In this document: one piece after another, positions 26,058-33,807 of the stretch
How positions within the stretch are numbered: the stretch's first letter is position 1
How the letters are laid out: each line of letters opens with the position of its first letter
Source of the DNA: Methylophaga sp. UBA3192
Lineage (GTDB): Bacteria > Pseudomonadota > Gammaproteobacteria > Nitrosococcales > Methylophagaceae
NCBI GenBank assembly: GCA_002363955.1
Contig: DEXE01000007.1
Location: 210,335-274,334 of the forward strand
Direction: 5' to 3'
DNA length: 64,000 bases
Made by a program: the position numbers and the translations under genes
Notes under the pieces: generated by a model
Seen by the model: the letters and a program-made list of their open reading frames with translations, nothing else
What the model was told of the DNA's origin: nothing
Databases searched by the model: none

Positions 26058-27419
26058 TTATTTAATCCACACCTGTTTGGCATTCACAAATTCATGAATT
26101 CCATGCGGTCCCAATTCCCGGCCATAACCTGAACCTTTGATGCCACCGCTAGGTAAGCGTGGATCGGTTTTGACTATGCCGTTAATCGCGACCTGTCCAG
26201 CTTGCAATTGCATCGCCAAATGGCTGGCTAATTCGCTATTTCTGGTCCAGACACTGGCTCCCAGACCATATTCGGTGTCATTCGCCAGTTCTAACGCATG
26301 TTCGTGATTTTCGGCTTTTATTACCGCCATAATCGGACCGAAGGTTTCTTCACGAAATGCACACATGGTTGGTGTAACGTCAGTCAATAAAGTGACCGGA
26401 TAGAAAAACCCTTCAGCATCTGGCAGTTCGCCTCCCAGTAGACATTTAGCGCCTGCGGCTACCGTATCTTCAACCTGCCGATGCAGATTCAATTGCAGAT
26501 CTTTACGGGCAATCGGCCCGATATCAGTATTGGGCTGCAATGGGTCACCCAATTGCAATTTGCTCAGTCGTGTTGAAAGTAAGTCTATAAAATGATTATA
26601 GATTTCAGCTTCGACAATAATACGTTTGGCAGCAATACACGATTGACCGGCATTAATCACCCGTGAAAGACAGACCACATCGGCAGCTGTTTCCAGATCT
26701 GCATCTGCAAGAATAATACTGGGATCCGATCCACCCAGTTCGAGTACACAGGGTTTGATTTCACTGCCGGCTATTTCGGCTACTTTCCGACCTGCCCCAC
26801 CCGAACCGGTAAACGAAATAGCCATGATGCGTGGGTCACGAATGGCTAATTCAACCTCGGGGGTTTCTAATGGCAGATTCACCATAATATTTTCCGGTGC
26901 ACCAGCTTTAATAAAAGCATTGGCGATGGCCTGGGCGGTTTGCGGGACATTTGGATCATGCTTCATGACGCAAGTATTGCCTGCCATTAAAGCTGGTGCC
27001 AGATAGCGAAATGCCAGCCATAACGGTGCATTCCAGGGCAGAATGCCCAGTAAAGTTCCTAATGGCTGATAGCAGACGTAGCTAAGTGATGCATCTGAAG
27101 CGATGGTATCCCGAGCGAGAAACCTTTCAGCATTTTCGGCATAAAACTCTGCACAAAGCGCGGCCTTTTCAACTTCCGGTATCCCTTCTTTAATCGGCTT
27201 ACCCATTTCCAATGCCATCAGTTGTGCCAGATCATGTTTTTCGGCGCGTAATTGTTTGGCAACGGCATGCAATACTTCGCCACGTTCATTAAAACTTCTG
27301 TCACTCCATTCGGCAAAAGCCGCATTGGCTTCACCAATACGTGCATACATTTCATTTTTAGTCAGGCAGGGAAAACTGTCGATTTTCTCTCCAGTGAACG
27401 GATTGGTTGCTGTTAGCAT
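26058..27419 (-). CDS. doeC: NAD(P)-dependent semialdehyde dehydrogenase, DoeC-like
   Basis: 453-residue aldehyde dehydrogenase with catalytic C261 in AGQSCIAAKR and general base E227 in LELGGSDP; FTGSGGAGRKVAE is the cofactor loop. By sequence alone it resembles succinate-semialdehyde dehydrogenase. It is the last gene of a four-gene operon with an EctB-like aminotransferase and ectoine-hydrolase-like peptidase, which suggests the DoeC role: aspartate-4-semialdehyde to aspartate. The specificity is inferred from context. Confidence 0.8.
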   Translation of the reverse strand: MLTATNPFTGEKIDSFPCLTKNEMYARIGEANAAFAEWSDRSFNERGEVLHAVAKQLRAEKHDLAQLMALEMGKPIKEGIPEVEKAALCAEFYAENAERFLARDTIASDASLSYVCYQPLGTLLGILPWNAPLWLAFRYLAPALMAGNTCVMKHDPNVPQTAQAIANAFIKAGAPENIMVNLPLETPEVELAIRDPRIMAISFTGSGGAGRKVAEIAGSEIKPCVLELGGSDPSIILADADLETAADVVCLSRVINAGQSCIAAKRIIVEAEIYNHFIDLLSTRLSKLQLGDPLQPNTDIGPIARKDLQLNLHRQVEDTVAAGAKCLLGGELPDAEGFFYPVTLLTDVTPTMCAFREETFGPIMAVIKAENHEHALELANDTEYGLGASVWTRNSELASHLAMQLQAGQVAINGIVKTDPRLPSGGIKGSGYGRELGPHGIHEFVNAKQVWIK

Positions 27420-27443
27420 GTGAACCTCTTTAACTTTTTTTAC

Positions 27444-28703
27444 TTAGCTAGCCGATTTCCGGGCTTGCTCGATTTGCTTATCGGCTTTTGCTTCGCTTTT
27501 AGAACTTTGATCCACCGAAATAAGCTTTTGTTTACCCTGATCGGCTTTCACCACAAAATCGCGATCCATGGTAAAAAACGACTCACAACCATCTTCAGTA
27601 ATGTGGATGGTGTCAGAAATTCCACAGGTTTTATCGCCATCAACACCCCACATCCATGGAATGATATGAAACGTCATGCCGGGTTTAAGTACCGCCGATT
27701 CGCCTTGTTTGAGACTGACGATATAGCCTTCATCCCAGCTGGGGGGGAAAGCTATGCCAATTGAGTATCCCGAACGGGTGACCAGCCTCGCACCGATATC
27801 ATTTTTGGTAATAATATTGCGGATCATATTGTCAGCATCTGACACTGTCATTCCGGGTTGGAAGTTTTTATGTACTGCATCCAAAGCCATTTTCATGATT
27901 TCCTGAGCCTTGTACATTGATGGACTCAGTGCTCCTAGAACAATGGTACGCATCATCGCGGTGTGATAACGACGATAGCAGCCACCTACTTCCAGAAATA
28001 CATGTTCACCGGGTTGTACAATCCGACCTTCCCAGGTGGCATGACCAATCATGGTTCGCGGCCCCGAAGTCACATACGGCATAACGGCTGGCGGTTCACC
28101 ACCCGCTTTGAACATGGCAGCACTGATTGCGGCACCAATTTCATTTTCAGTGACACCGGCCTGCACGGCGTCAATACCGGCTTGCATGCCAGCTTCAGTG
28201 GCTCTGGCCGCATTTTGCATTAACGCAATTTCCATCGGTGATTTGCAGACCCGACCTTCTTCGACAATGCCAAAACAATCCAGCAATTTGCCATCCGTAA
28301 GCGTGGTATGAATGCAATCCTGATGATAGGCCGGAAAGAAGTAGCTATTACGCTCATAACCAATGCGTTTTTTATCCAGACCAAATTCACGCAACGCATC
28401 AACCAGCATCTGAATCGCATCACCGGTATCCGGATAGGGCCGGGTAATTTCCACCCAGGTCCGATGAATTACATTGGACTCTTCCAGTTTACGGGTAATC
28501 ATGAACGGTTCATCTTCCAGCGGTACCACCAGCGCCTGAAAGAAGGAATAACCGGTGGTCTGATAATCCGTCAGATACATAATGTTTTCCGGATCGGAAA
28601 TCACCACGGCATCCATATGCCTTTCGGCAATACGTTCGCGTAATTCACGCAGTCGTCGTTCGTATTCTTCAAAAGGGAAAGTCATATCATCACGCTGTCT
28701 CAT
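27444..28703 (-). CDS. doeA: M24-family ectoine hydrolase, DoeA-like
   Basis: 419 residues with a creatinase-type N-domain (1-165) and a pita-bread M24 C-domain. DoeA opens the ectoine ring to N-alpha-acetyl-diaminobutyrate without needing the full aminopeptidase metal site; here the usual metal ligands also look incomplete (for example FLEVGGCYRRYHTAMMRT). The C-terminal 40 residues are Lys/Ser/Gln-rich and extend past the usual roughly 400. ATG 28703 has GGAGG seven bases upstream and overlaps the aminotransferase stop by four bases. The assignment rests on family plus operon; a prolidase-like peptidase is the alternative. Confidence 0.76.
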   Translation of the reverse strand: MRQRDDMTFPFEEYERRLRELRERIAERHMDAVVISDPENIMYLTDYQTTGYSFFQALVVPLEDEPFMITRKLEESNVIHRTWVEITRPYPDTGDAIQMLVDALREFGLDKKRIGYERNSYFFPAYHQDCIHTTLTDGKLLDCFGIVEEGRVCKSPMEIALMQNAARATEAGMQAGIDAVQAGVTENEIGAAISAAMFKAGGEPPAVMPYVTSGPRTMIGHATWEGRIVQPGEHVFLEVGGCYRRYHTAMMRTIVLGALSPSMYKAQEIMKMALDAVHKNFQPGMTVSDADNMIRNIITKNDIGARLVTRSGYSIGIAFPPSWDEGYIVSLKQGESAVLKPGMTFHIIPWMWGVDGDKTCGISDTIHITEDGCESFFTMDRDFVVKADQGKQKLISVDQSSKSEAKADKQIEQARKSAS

Positions 28704-29980
28704 GCCGCTTCCTCCATTTGCATGACTTTTTCGGTCACTTTCACCAGGATATCCAGACCCGTCTGTAAATCCGCCTCAGGTATGGTTAATGGTGGTATCA
28801 GTTTAACCACTCGCCCACCCGTGCCACAGCTGGCAATCATTAATCCGGCATCAAAACACTGATTGACAATGGCTTTGGCTCGATCACCATTTCCAACATC
28901 CAGTCCCAGAATCATGCCTTTACCGGTGATATTCACATCTGAATACCTTGCAGCCAGTGGGGCTATGGCTTCAGCCATTAAGTGGCCGTTTTCTCTGACT
29001 TCTTTCATTAACACATCATCATCAAAATAGGTCAACGCCTGATCACCGGCCACAAAAGAAATATCCTGGCCACGGAAAGTACCGGTGTGTTCGCCGGGTG
29101 ACCAATGCTTGTCGAGTTCTGGTTTAACCAGATTCATCGCCATTGGCGTTCCCATACCGCCAATGCCTTTGGCCAGGCAAATAATGTCCGGATCTATTCC
29201 CAGATCGTCGAAGCTGAAAAACGAACCGGTACGACCGACACCCACCTGAATATCATCGACAATAAGTAAAGCGCCCACTTCTTTTGCCAATGTTTCCAGT
29301 GCCTGCAACCATTCCTTAGAGGCGACTTTAACCCCGCCTTCAGCCTGTATGGTTTCCAGCAGAAATGCTGCTGGTGGAGCAATACCACTGGAGCTATCAG
29401 CATAGATAGCCTGTAACTGTTTAATACTCTTCATACCACAGCCCAAATCACAACCCGGACATGCTTTGTCACAACCAAAGGCAAAGTGTTTGACATGGTT
29501 CAGTGGCACACCGGCCGCATTACGGAAATATTGGTTAGCAGTGGCACTCAAGGCACCTAAAGTCATGCCATGAAAACCGTGGCTGAAGGCGACAACATCC
29601 TGACGTCCGGTGACCCTTCTGGCCAGTTTCATCGCAGCCTCTACGGCATTGGTACCCGTTGGCCCCATAAACTGCATTTTATGAGGCATATTGCGAGGTT
29701 TCAGAATGGTATCGGTGAAGTGCTGCATAAACTGCTGTTTGGCAGTGGTATGCATATCAAGACTATGTGTTACACCGTTGGATTGAATGTAATCCACCAC
29801 CGCTTTGGTCATGCGTTGATTGTTATGACCAAAATTCAATACACCGGCGCCGGCAAAAAAATCGATGTACTCCTTGCCGTTTTCATCAGTCTGCCTCGCA
29901 TTGATCGCGGTATCGAACACCACTGGATAAACTCGACAATAGGCGCGGATCTCAGACTCTCTTTCTTCAAATATACTCAT
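28700..29980 (-). CDS. doeD: Diaminobutyrate--2-oxoglutarate aminotransferase, DoeD/EctB-like
   Basis: 426-residue class-III PLP aminotransferase very close to EctB: MSIFEERESEIRAYCR at the start, FFAGAGVLNFGHNN, GPTGTNAVEAAMKLAR, D242 in LLIVDDIQVGVGRTG and the PLP lysine K271 in CLAKGIGG. No ectA or ectC is adjacent, and M24, M20 and aldehyde dehydrogenase genes are, so it should work catabolically, converting diaminobutyrate to aspartate semialdehyde. Residues 170-181 carry four cysteines (C-x3-C-x2-C-x3-C) in a loop where I do not recall them in EctB. Confidence 0.84.
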   Translation of the reverse strand: MSIFEERESEIRAYCRVYPVVFDTAINARQTDENGKEYIDFFAGAGVLNFGHNNQRMTKAVVDYIQSNGVTHSLDMHTTAKQQFMQHFTDTILKPRNMPHKMQFMGPTGTNAVEAAMKLARRVTGRQDVVAFSHGFHGMTLGALSATANQYFRNAAGVPLNHVKHFAFGCDKACPGCDLGCGMKSIKQLQAIYADSSSGIAPPAAFLLETIQAEGGVKVASKEWLQALETLAKEVGALLIVDDIQVGVGRTGSFFSFDDLGIDPDIICLAKGIGGMGTPMAMNLVKPELDKHWSPGEHTGTFRGQDISFVAGDQALTYFDDDVLMKEVRENGHLMAEAIAPLAARYSDVNITGKGMILGLDVGNGDRAKAIVNQCFDAGLMIASCGTGGRVVKLIPPLTIPEADLQTGLDILVKVTEKVMQMEEAA

Positions 29981-30013
29981 TTAAATTTCCTCTTGAAACG
30001 TCTTACGGACGAT

Positions 30014-31192
30014 TTATGGCAGTTCCTCCGGAACAGGTGCGCCCACTCCAACCAGGCGCGAAAACAATCGTGTGACCGCCGGAATCAGGCGATCGTTAAA
30101 GTCATAATGGGGGCTATGGCATGGCGCCTGATGATCAGGACCGTCATCACTGCCAATCAATGCAAATGCACCGGGAATATGTTGCAGGTAATAACTGAAA
30201 TCCTCTGAAGCCATGATGGGTAAAGTTGTGACAAAATCCAGCGAATCTGCCCCATTTATTTCCTGCCATAACCGACGCATTTGCGTAGATTGAAGCGGAT
30301 GATTAATGGTGGCGTCATAACGTGGCATTATTTCAACTTCAGCGACCACGCCATAGCTCATAGCCGTTTGCTGACTGATTTCGGTAATCAATTGATTGAT
30401 CTCATCGCGAGTCTTTCTGTCCGGAACCCGAATACTGCCCCCCATCACAGCATGTTGCGGGATAACCGTTGGTGCACTGGGGGCTTCAATGGAAGTGACA
30501 CTGATCACCGCAGCTTGCTGGGGTGCCAGACGTCGACTGATGATCTGTTGCAGATTAAGGGTGATAGCACTGGCCGCTAACACCGGATCACGACATAACT
30601 CCGGCTGACTGGCATGACCTCCTTGTCCATGCAGGGTGATTTTAAACGTGCCATTACCACACATAACCAAAGTATCGGGGCATAACATTTGGCCGAATGG
30701 TATAGCAGGCCAGTTATGCCAGCCATATATTTCATCAACGCCATCAAGCGCACCGTCCTTAATCATTTCTCTTGCGCCATGACCACCTTCTTCGGCTGGC
30801 TGGAAAATCAGACTGACAGGACCTTTTAATTCTGCTTCGTGATACTTGAGCCATTTGGCTGCCGCTAACAAGGTTGCGGTATGCCCGTCATGACCACAAG
30901 CATGCATACAGCCTTCATTCATTGAACTCCAGGCTTTTAACGTCGCTTCATGAATGGGTAAGGCATCCATATCACCACGCAGGGCAATATGAGGCGCTGC
31001 CGTGCCCGTGGGATTAAGAATACCTACCGTTCCGGTACCGGCGCAGCTGCGCCAGGCAATATTCAGTGAACTGAGAATCTCGCGAATACGTTGTGCAGTA
31101 CGATGTTCCTGCCAGCCCATTTCCGGATGAGCATGGAATTCACGGCGTATGGTTTCAGCTGTGGTGATGGTGTCTTGCCAGACATCTGACAT
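30014..31192 (-). CDS. doeB2: M20-family deacetylase, DoeB2-like
   Basis: 392-residue M20D amidohydrolase: EFHAHPEMGWQEHRT, the metal ligands in HACGHDGHTA, the EE pair in FQPAEEGGHGA, and the late histidine region CHSPHYDFND. Generic relatives hydrolyse hippurate or N-acyl amino acids. In this operon the expected reaction is deacetylation of N-alpha-acetyl-L-2,4-diaminobutyrate, the DoeB step, which in Halomonas is done by an unrelated AstE/AspA-type enzyme. ATG 31192 has GGGAGGG upstream; longer readings lack an SD. It is first in the operon. Confidence 0.78.
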   Translation of the reverse strand: MSDVWQDTITTAETIRREFHAHPEMGWQEHRTAQRIREILSSLNIAWRSCAGTGTVGILNPTGTAAPHIALRGDMDALPIHEATLKAWSSMNEGCMHACGHDGHTATLLAAAKWLKYHEAELKGPVSLIFQPAEEGGHGAREMIKDGALDGVDEIYGWHNWPAIPFGQMLCPDTLVMCGNGTFKITLHGQGGHASQPELCRDPVLAASAITLNLQQIISRRLAPQQAAVISVTSIEAPSAPTVIPQHAVMGGSIRVPDRKTRDEINQLITEISQQTAMSYGVVAEVEIMPRYDATINHPLQSTQMRRLWQEINGADSLDFVTTLPIMASEDFSYYLQHIPGAFALIGSDDGPDHQAPCHSPHYDFNDRLIPAVTRLFSRLVGVGAPVPEELP

Positions 31193-31434
31193 GAGCCCTC
31201 CCCTGTTTTGGACCGAGCAACAAAATTGTTTGGTGATCCGTTTTAAAACGTTAGTCAGGTCACAATGTGACTTTTTAGTGCAATTTGCAATGCGCTTTGA
31301 TGGTATTTCCAGAGAATTCATCTCATCATTGATGATGAGCAATTGCTATGCCATTTGTGACTCATTCACTGAATGTATGGTTCAAATACTCTGTCATTTT
31401 GCCCCGTTCTGACTGTAACAAGTAGCGATACTGT

Positions 31435-32175
31435 CTACCAGTATTTTTCGATACTGATATGCCCGGGATCCCGACGACTATGTTTCTTCAATCCACGTTT
31501 TGTTAATACATTCATTGTGTCCTGCACCATATCCGGATTCCCACACAGCATCACGTGACTGTCAGTATCCATCCGTCCGCCAGCACGAAGTTCCAGCTTA
31601 TTGTTCATAATGGCTTCCGGTATACGACCGGGAATCGCATAATCGCATGGCTCGCGACTGACCATAGGAATATAGCTGAACTGATGGGTATAGTTTTCGG
31701 CGATATTTCGAACGGTTTGCTGATAGGTCAGCTCTTCCATGTAACGCACGGCATGAACCAGCGTTACCCGTTCAAATTGCTGCCAGATTTCAGACGTTTT
31801 AATAATGGATAAAAAAGGACCAATGCCGGTACCGGTTGCCAGTAAAAATAATTTTTTTGCCGGCGGTAACTGCTTCAAGGTTAATAACCCCGAAGCCTTG
31901 GGAGCTATCTTAATGGTATCCCCCGCTTTAAGATTGGCCAGTTTTGCGGACAACACTCCACCCGGCACTTCGATAAAGTAAAAATCCAGCGGCCGCTCGC
32001 CTGGCGCATTCACCAGTGAAAATGGCCGACTGATCTCTTCGCCATCGATATCCAGTGCCAGGCGAGTGAACTGTCCAGCCTCAAATGCTTCAATTTCGGC
32101 ATCGACTCTCAGTGAATGCAAAGTGGTTGTCCATTGTTTGTTTTCCACTACAATGCCTTCATTCCACTTGGTCAT
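31435..32175 (-). CDS. fpr: Ferredoxin/flavodoxin--NADP reductase
   Basis: 246 residues (E. coli Fpr 248). The FAD-binding motif RPFSLVNAP is near residue 50, the NADP-binding stretch LLATGTGIGPFLSII near 110, and the C-terminus HISIEKYW has the terminal aromatic typical of the subclass. It transfers electrons between NADPH and ferredoxin or flavodoxin. Start 32175 has GGAGAG upstream; an ATG at 32190 overlaps that SD and is rejected. It is separate from the downstream doe operon (242-bp gap). Confidence 0.9.
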   Translation of the reverse strand: MTKWNEGIVVENKQWTTTLHSLRVDAEIEAFEAGQFTRLALDIDGEEISRPFSLVNAPGERPLDFYFIEVPGGVLSAKLANLKAGDTIKIAPKASGLLTLKQLPPAKKLFLLATGTGIGPFLSIIKTSEIWQQFERVTLVHAVRYMEELTYQQTVRNIAENYTHQFSYIPMVSREPCDYAIPGRIPEAIMNNKLELRAGGRMDTDSHVMLCGNPDMVQDTMNVLTKRGLKKHSRRDPGHISIEKYW

Positions 32176-32378
32176 TTTTCTCTCCTGCATAGCTTGGATC
32201 TATTAATTATTTTAGTAGTGACCATAGCAACAACTATGGGGTTGCAGCAAAACTTATCTTATCCCCTTGGCATATATTTTTCTTAGGGATATTCTGGCTT
32301 GCAATCAGATTGGCAAGTCATTTTGTATTATCATATTGTGCTTATACGTTCCTTACTATGCATTATCGAGAACACCAT

Positions 32379-33020
32379 ATGAACTCAGTACTGGATCTGC
32401 AGGCCTTAAGGGCCGCTCCTGTCAACACGGCTCCCTTCCCATTCTTTAAGGTGGAACGATCGATCCGCCCGGAAGCGCTGAAGGGGATTCTTGAGGATTT
32501 TCCAAACATTGATGATGGCGGTAGCTTTAATGTAGATGATGTATCGGTTAAACCGGATTTCAAGGCATTCCTGGATTCCATCGACAGCCCTGACTTCAGG
32601 CAACTTATTTGTGAGAAATTTGATGTTCAGGTAATGAGTCTGCCGATGATGATGACACTTCGTGGCTACTCAAGACAGAAAGACGGGCGTATTCATACCG
32701 ATTCAAAAACCAAGCTGGTGACCATTCTCATTTATCTGAATGAGACATGGGATGCAACCACGGGCCGGTTACGGATTTTGAATAATGCCAATGATATGGA
32801 AGATTTTATTGATGAAATCATTCCTGGTCCCGGCTCATTAGTCGCGTTTAAAGTCACTGATAACTGCTGGCATGGCTATCCAAGTTTTGAAGGTACTCGT
32901 CGTTCCATTCAAATTAATTTCCTGACAAGTGAAGCCGCTGGCAACAAACATCGTTTCTTCCACAAGCTAAGCGCCAAGCTCAAAAGCTGCCTGAGAAAAC
33001 GTAAAGCCAGGGCAGTTTAG
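32379..33020 (+). CDS. 2-oxoglutarate/Fe(II)-dependent oxygenase
   Basis: 213 residues from ATG 32379, preceded by CGAG. The iron-binding facial triad is visible as H106-x-D108 (RIHTDSKTK) and H165 (CWHGYPSFEG), and R174/R175 in TRRSIQINF should bind 2-oxoglutarate. The fold resembles prolyl-hydroxylase-type (2OG-FeII_Oxy_3) proteins. The C-terminal 30 residues are strongly basic. The substrate is unknown. Small membrane-protein genes follow after three and nine bases, suggesting one transcript. Confidence 0.78.
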   Translation: MNSVLDLQALRAAPVNTAPFPFFKVERSIRPEALKGILEDFPNIDDGGSFNVDDVSVKPDFKAFLDSIDSPDFRQLICEKFDVQVMSLPMMMTLRGYSRQKDGRIHTDSKTKLVTILIYLNETWDATTGRLRILNNANDMEDFIDEIIPGPGSLVAFKVTDNCWHGYPSFEGTRRSIQINFLTSEAAGNKHRFFHKLSAKLKSCLRKRKARAV

Positions 33021-33023
33021 TCT

Positions 33024-33392
33024 ATGTCCTACCTTCAGGATCCACGCGTTTTATTTGCCGCCGAACGTACCTTACTGGCATGGAACCGCACCGGACTGAC
33101 CTTTATTATGTTCGGATTTTTAATCGAACGTTCCGGCTTGTTGATTGAGGTATTATCGAACGGTGAGGAGCATCTTAATACCACCCTCACATTTCTTATT
33201 GGCATCGCATTTATCATGCTTGGCAGTTTTACAACAGTCTATGCAGCCAGGCAGTTTCAACGAGTATTAAAAACGCTTGGGGAATCAGAGTTTCCGGAAG
33301 GTTACAGGACACAATGGGGGGCAGTGATAAGTTTAATTGTTGCTTTGTTAGGCAGCTTGTTGGCTATCAGCCTGTTTTTCTCTTACAACTGA
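33024..33392 (+). CDS. YidH/DUF202-family inner-membrane protein
   Basis: 122 residues with the DUF202 signature at the N-terminus (FAAERTLLAWNRTGLTFIMFG) and three membrane helices. The family is widespread and of unknown function. It starts three bases after the oxygenase stop codon, and a small multidrug-resistance gene follows nine bases later. Confidence 0.85.
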   Translation: MSYLQDPRVLFAAERTLLAWNRTGLTFIMFGFLIERSGLLIEVLSNGEEHLNTTLTFLIGIAFIMLGSFTTVYAARQFQRVLKTLGESEFPEGYRTQWGAVISLIVALLGSLLAISLFFSYN

Positions 33393-33401
33393 GTCTTCCT
33401 G

Positions 33402-33734
33402 ATGTCTAAATGGTTACTATTAAGTATCGCTATTATTGCTGAAGTATTTGGCACCAGCTTTCTTAAAGCTTCGGAAGGATTTACCCGATTTTGGCCATCA
33501 ATAGCTGTTATCCTCGGTTATAGTGTTGCCTTTTATTTTTTAGCCCTGTCTTTAAAAGTTATTCCAGTGGGCATTGCCTATGCTATCTGGGCAGGCATCG
33601 GCGTTGTGTTGATAGCATTAATCGGCTGGATTGTATTTGGTCAAAAACTCGATACAGCAGCCATCATTGGAATTTCAATGATTTTAGTTGGTGTGGTGGT
33701 ATTAAATGTATTTTCCAACAGCATAACGCATTAA
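33402..33734 (+). CDS. Small multidrug resistance (SMR) transporter, EmrE-like
   Basis: 110 residues, the exact length of EmrE, with four membrane helices. The essential membrane glutamate is E14 in IIAEVFGTSFLKASEGF; IPVGIAYAIWAGIGVVLI is the helix-3 signature. SMR dimers exchange protons for quaternary ammonium or other cationic compounds; some relatives export guanidinium or polyamines. I cannot place it in a subgroup with certainty. Confidence 0.88.
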   Translation: MSKWLLLSIAIIAEVFGTSFLKASEGFTRFWPSIAVILGYSVAFYFLALSLKVIPVGIAYAIWAGIGVVLIALIGWIVFGQKLDTAAIIGISMILVGVVVLNVFSNSITH

Positions 33735-33807
33735 ACTTCACCTCTGAATTAAGACCTTTTCTTTGCCTCAAATAGCCCACTACCGGGCATGAACTTTCGG
33801 ATTTTTT

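Noticed and set aside
28700..29980. Reading the aminotransferase as biosynthetic EctB
   Set aside because: No ectA or ectC is adjacent and the flanking genes are hydrolases and a semialdehyde dehydrogenase, so DoeD is preferred.
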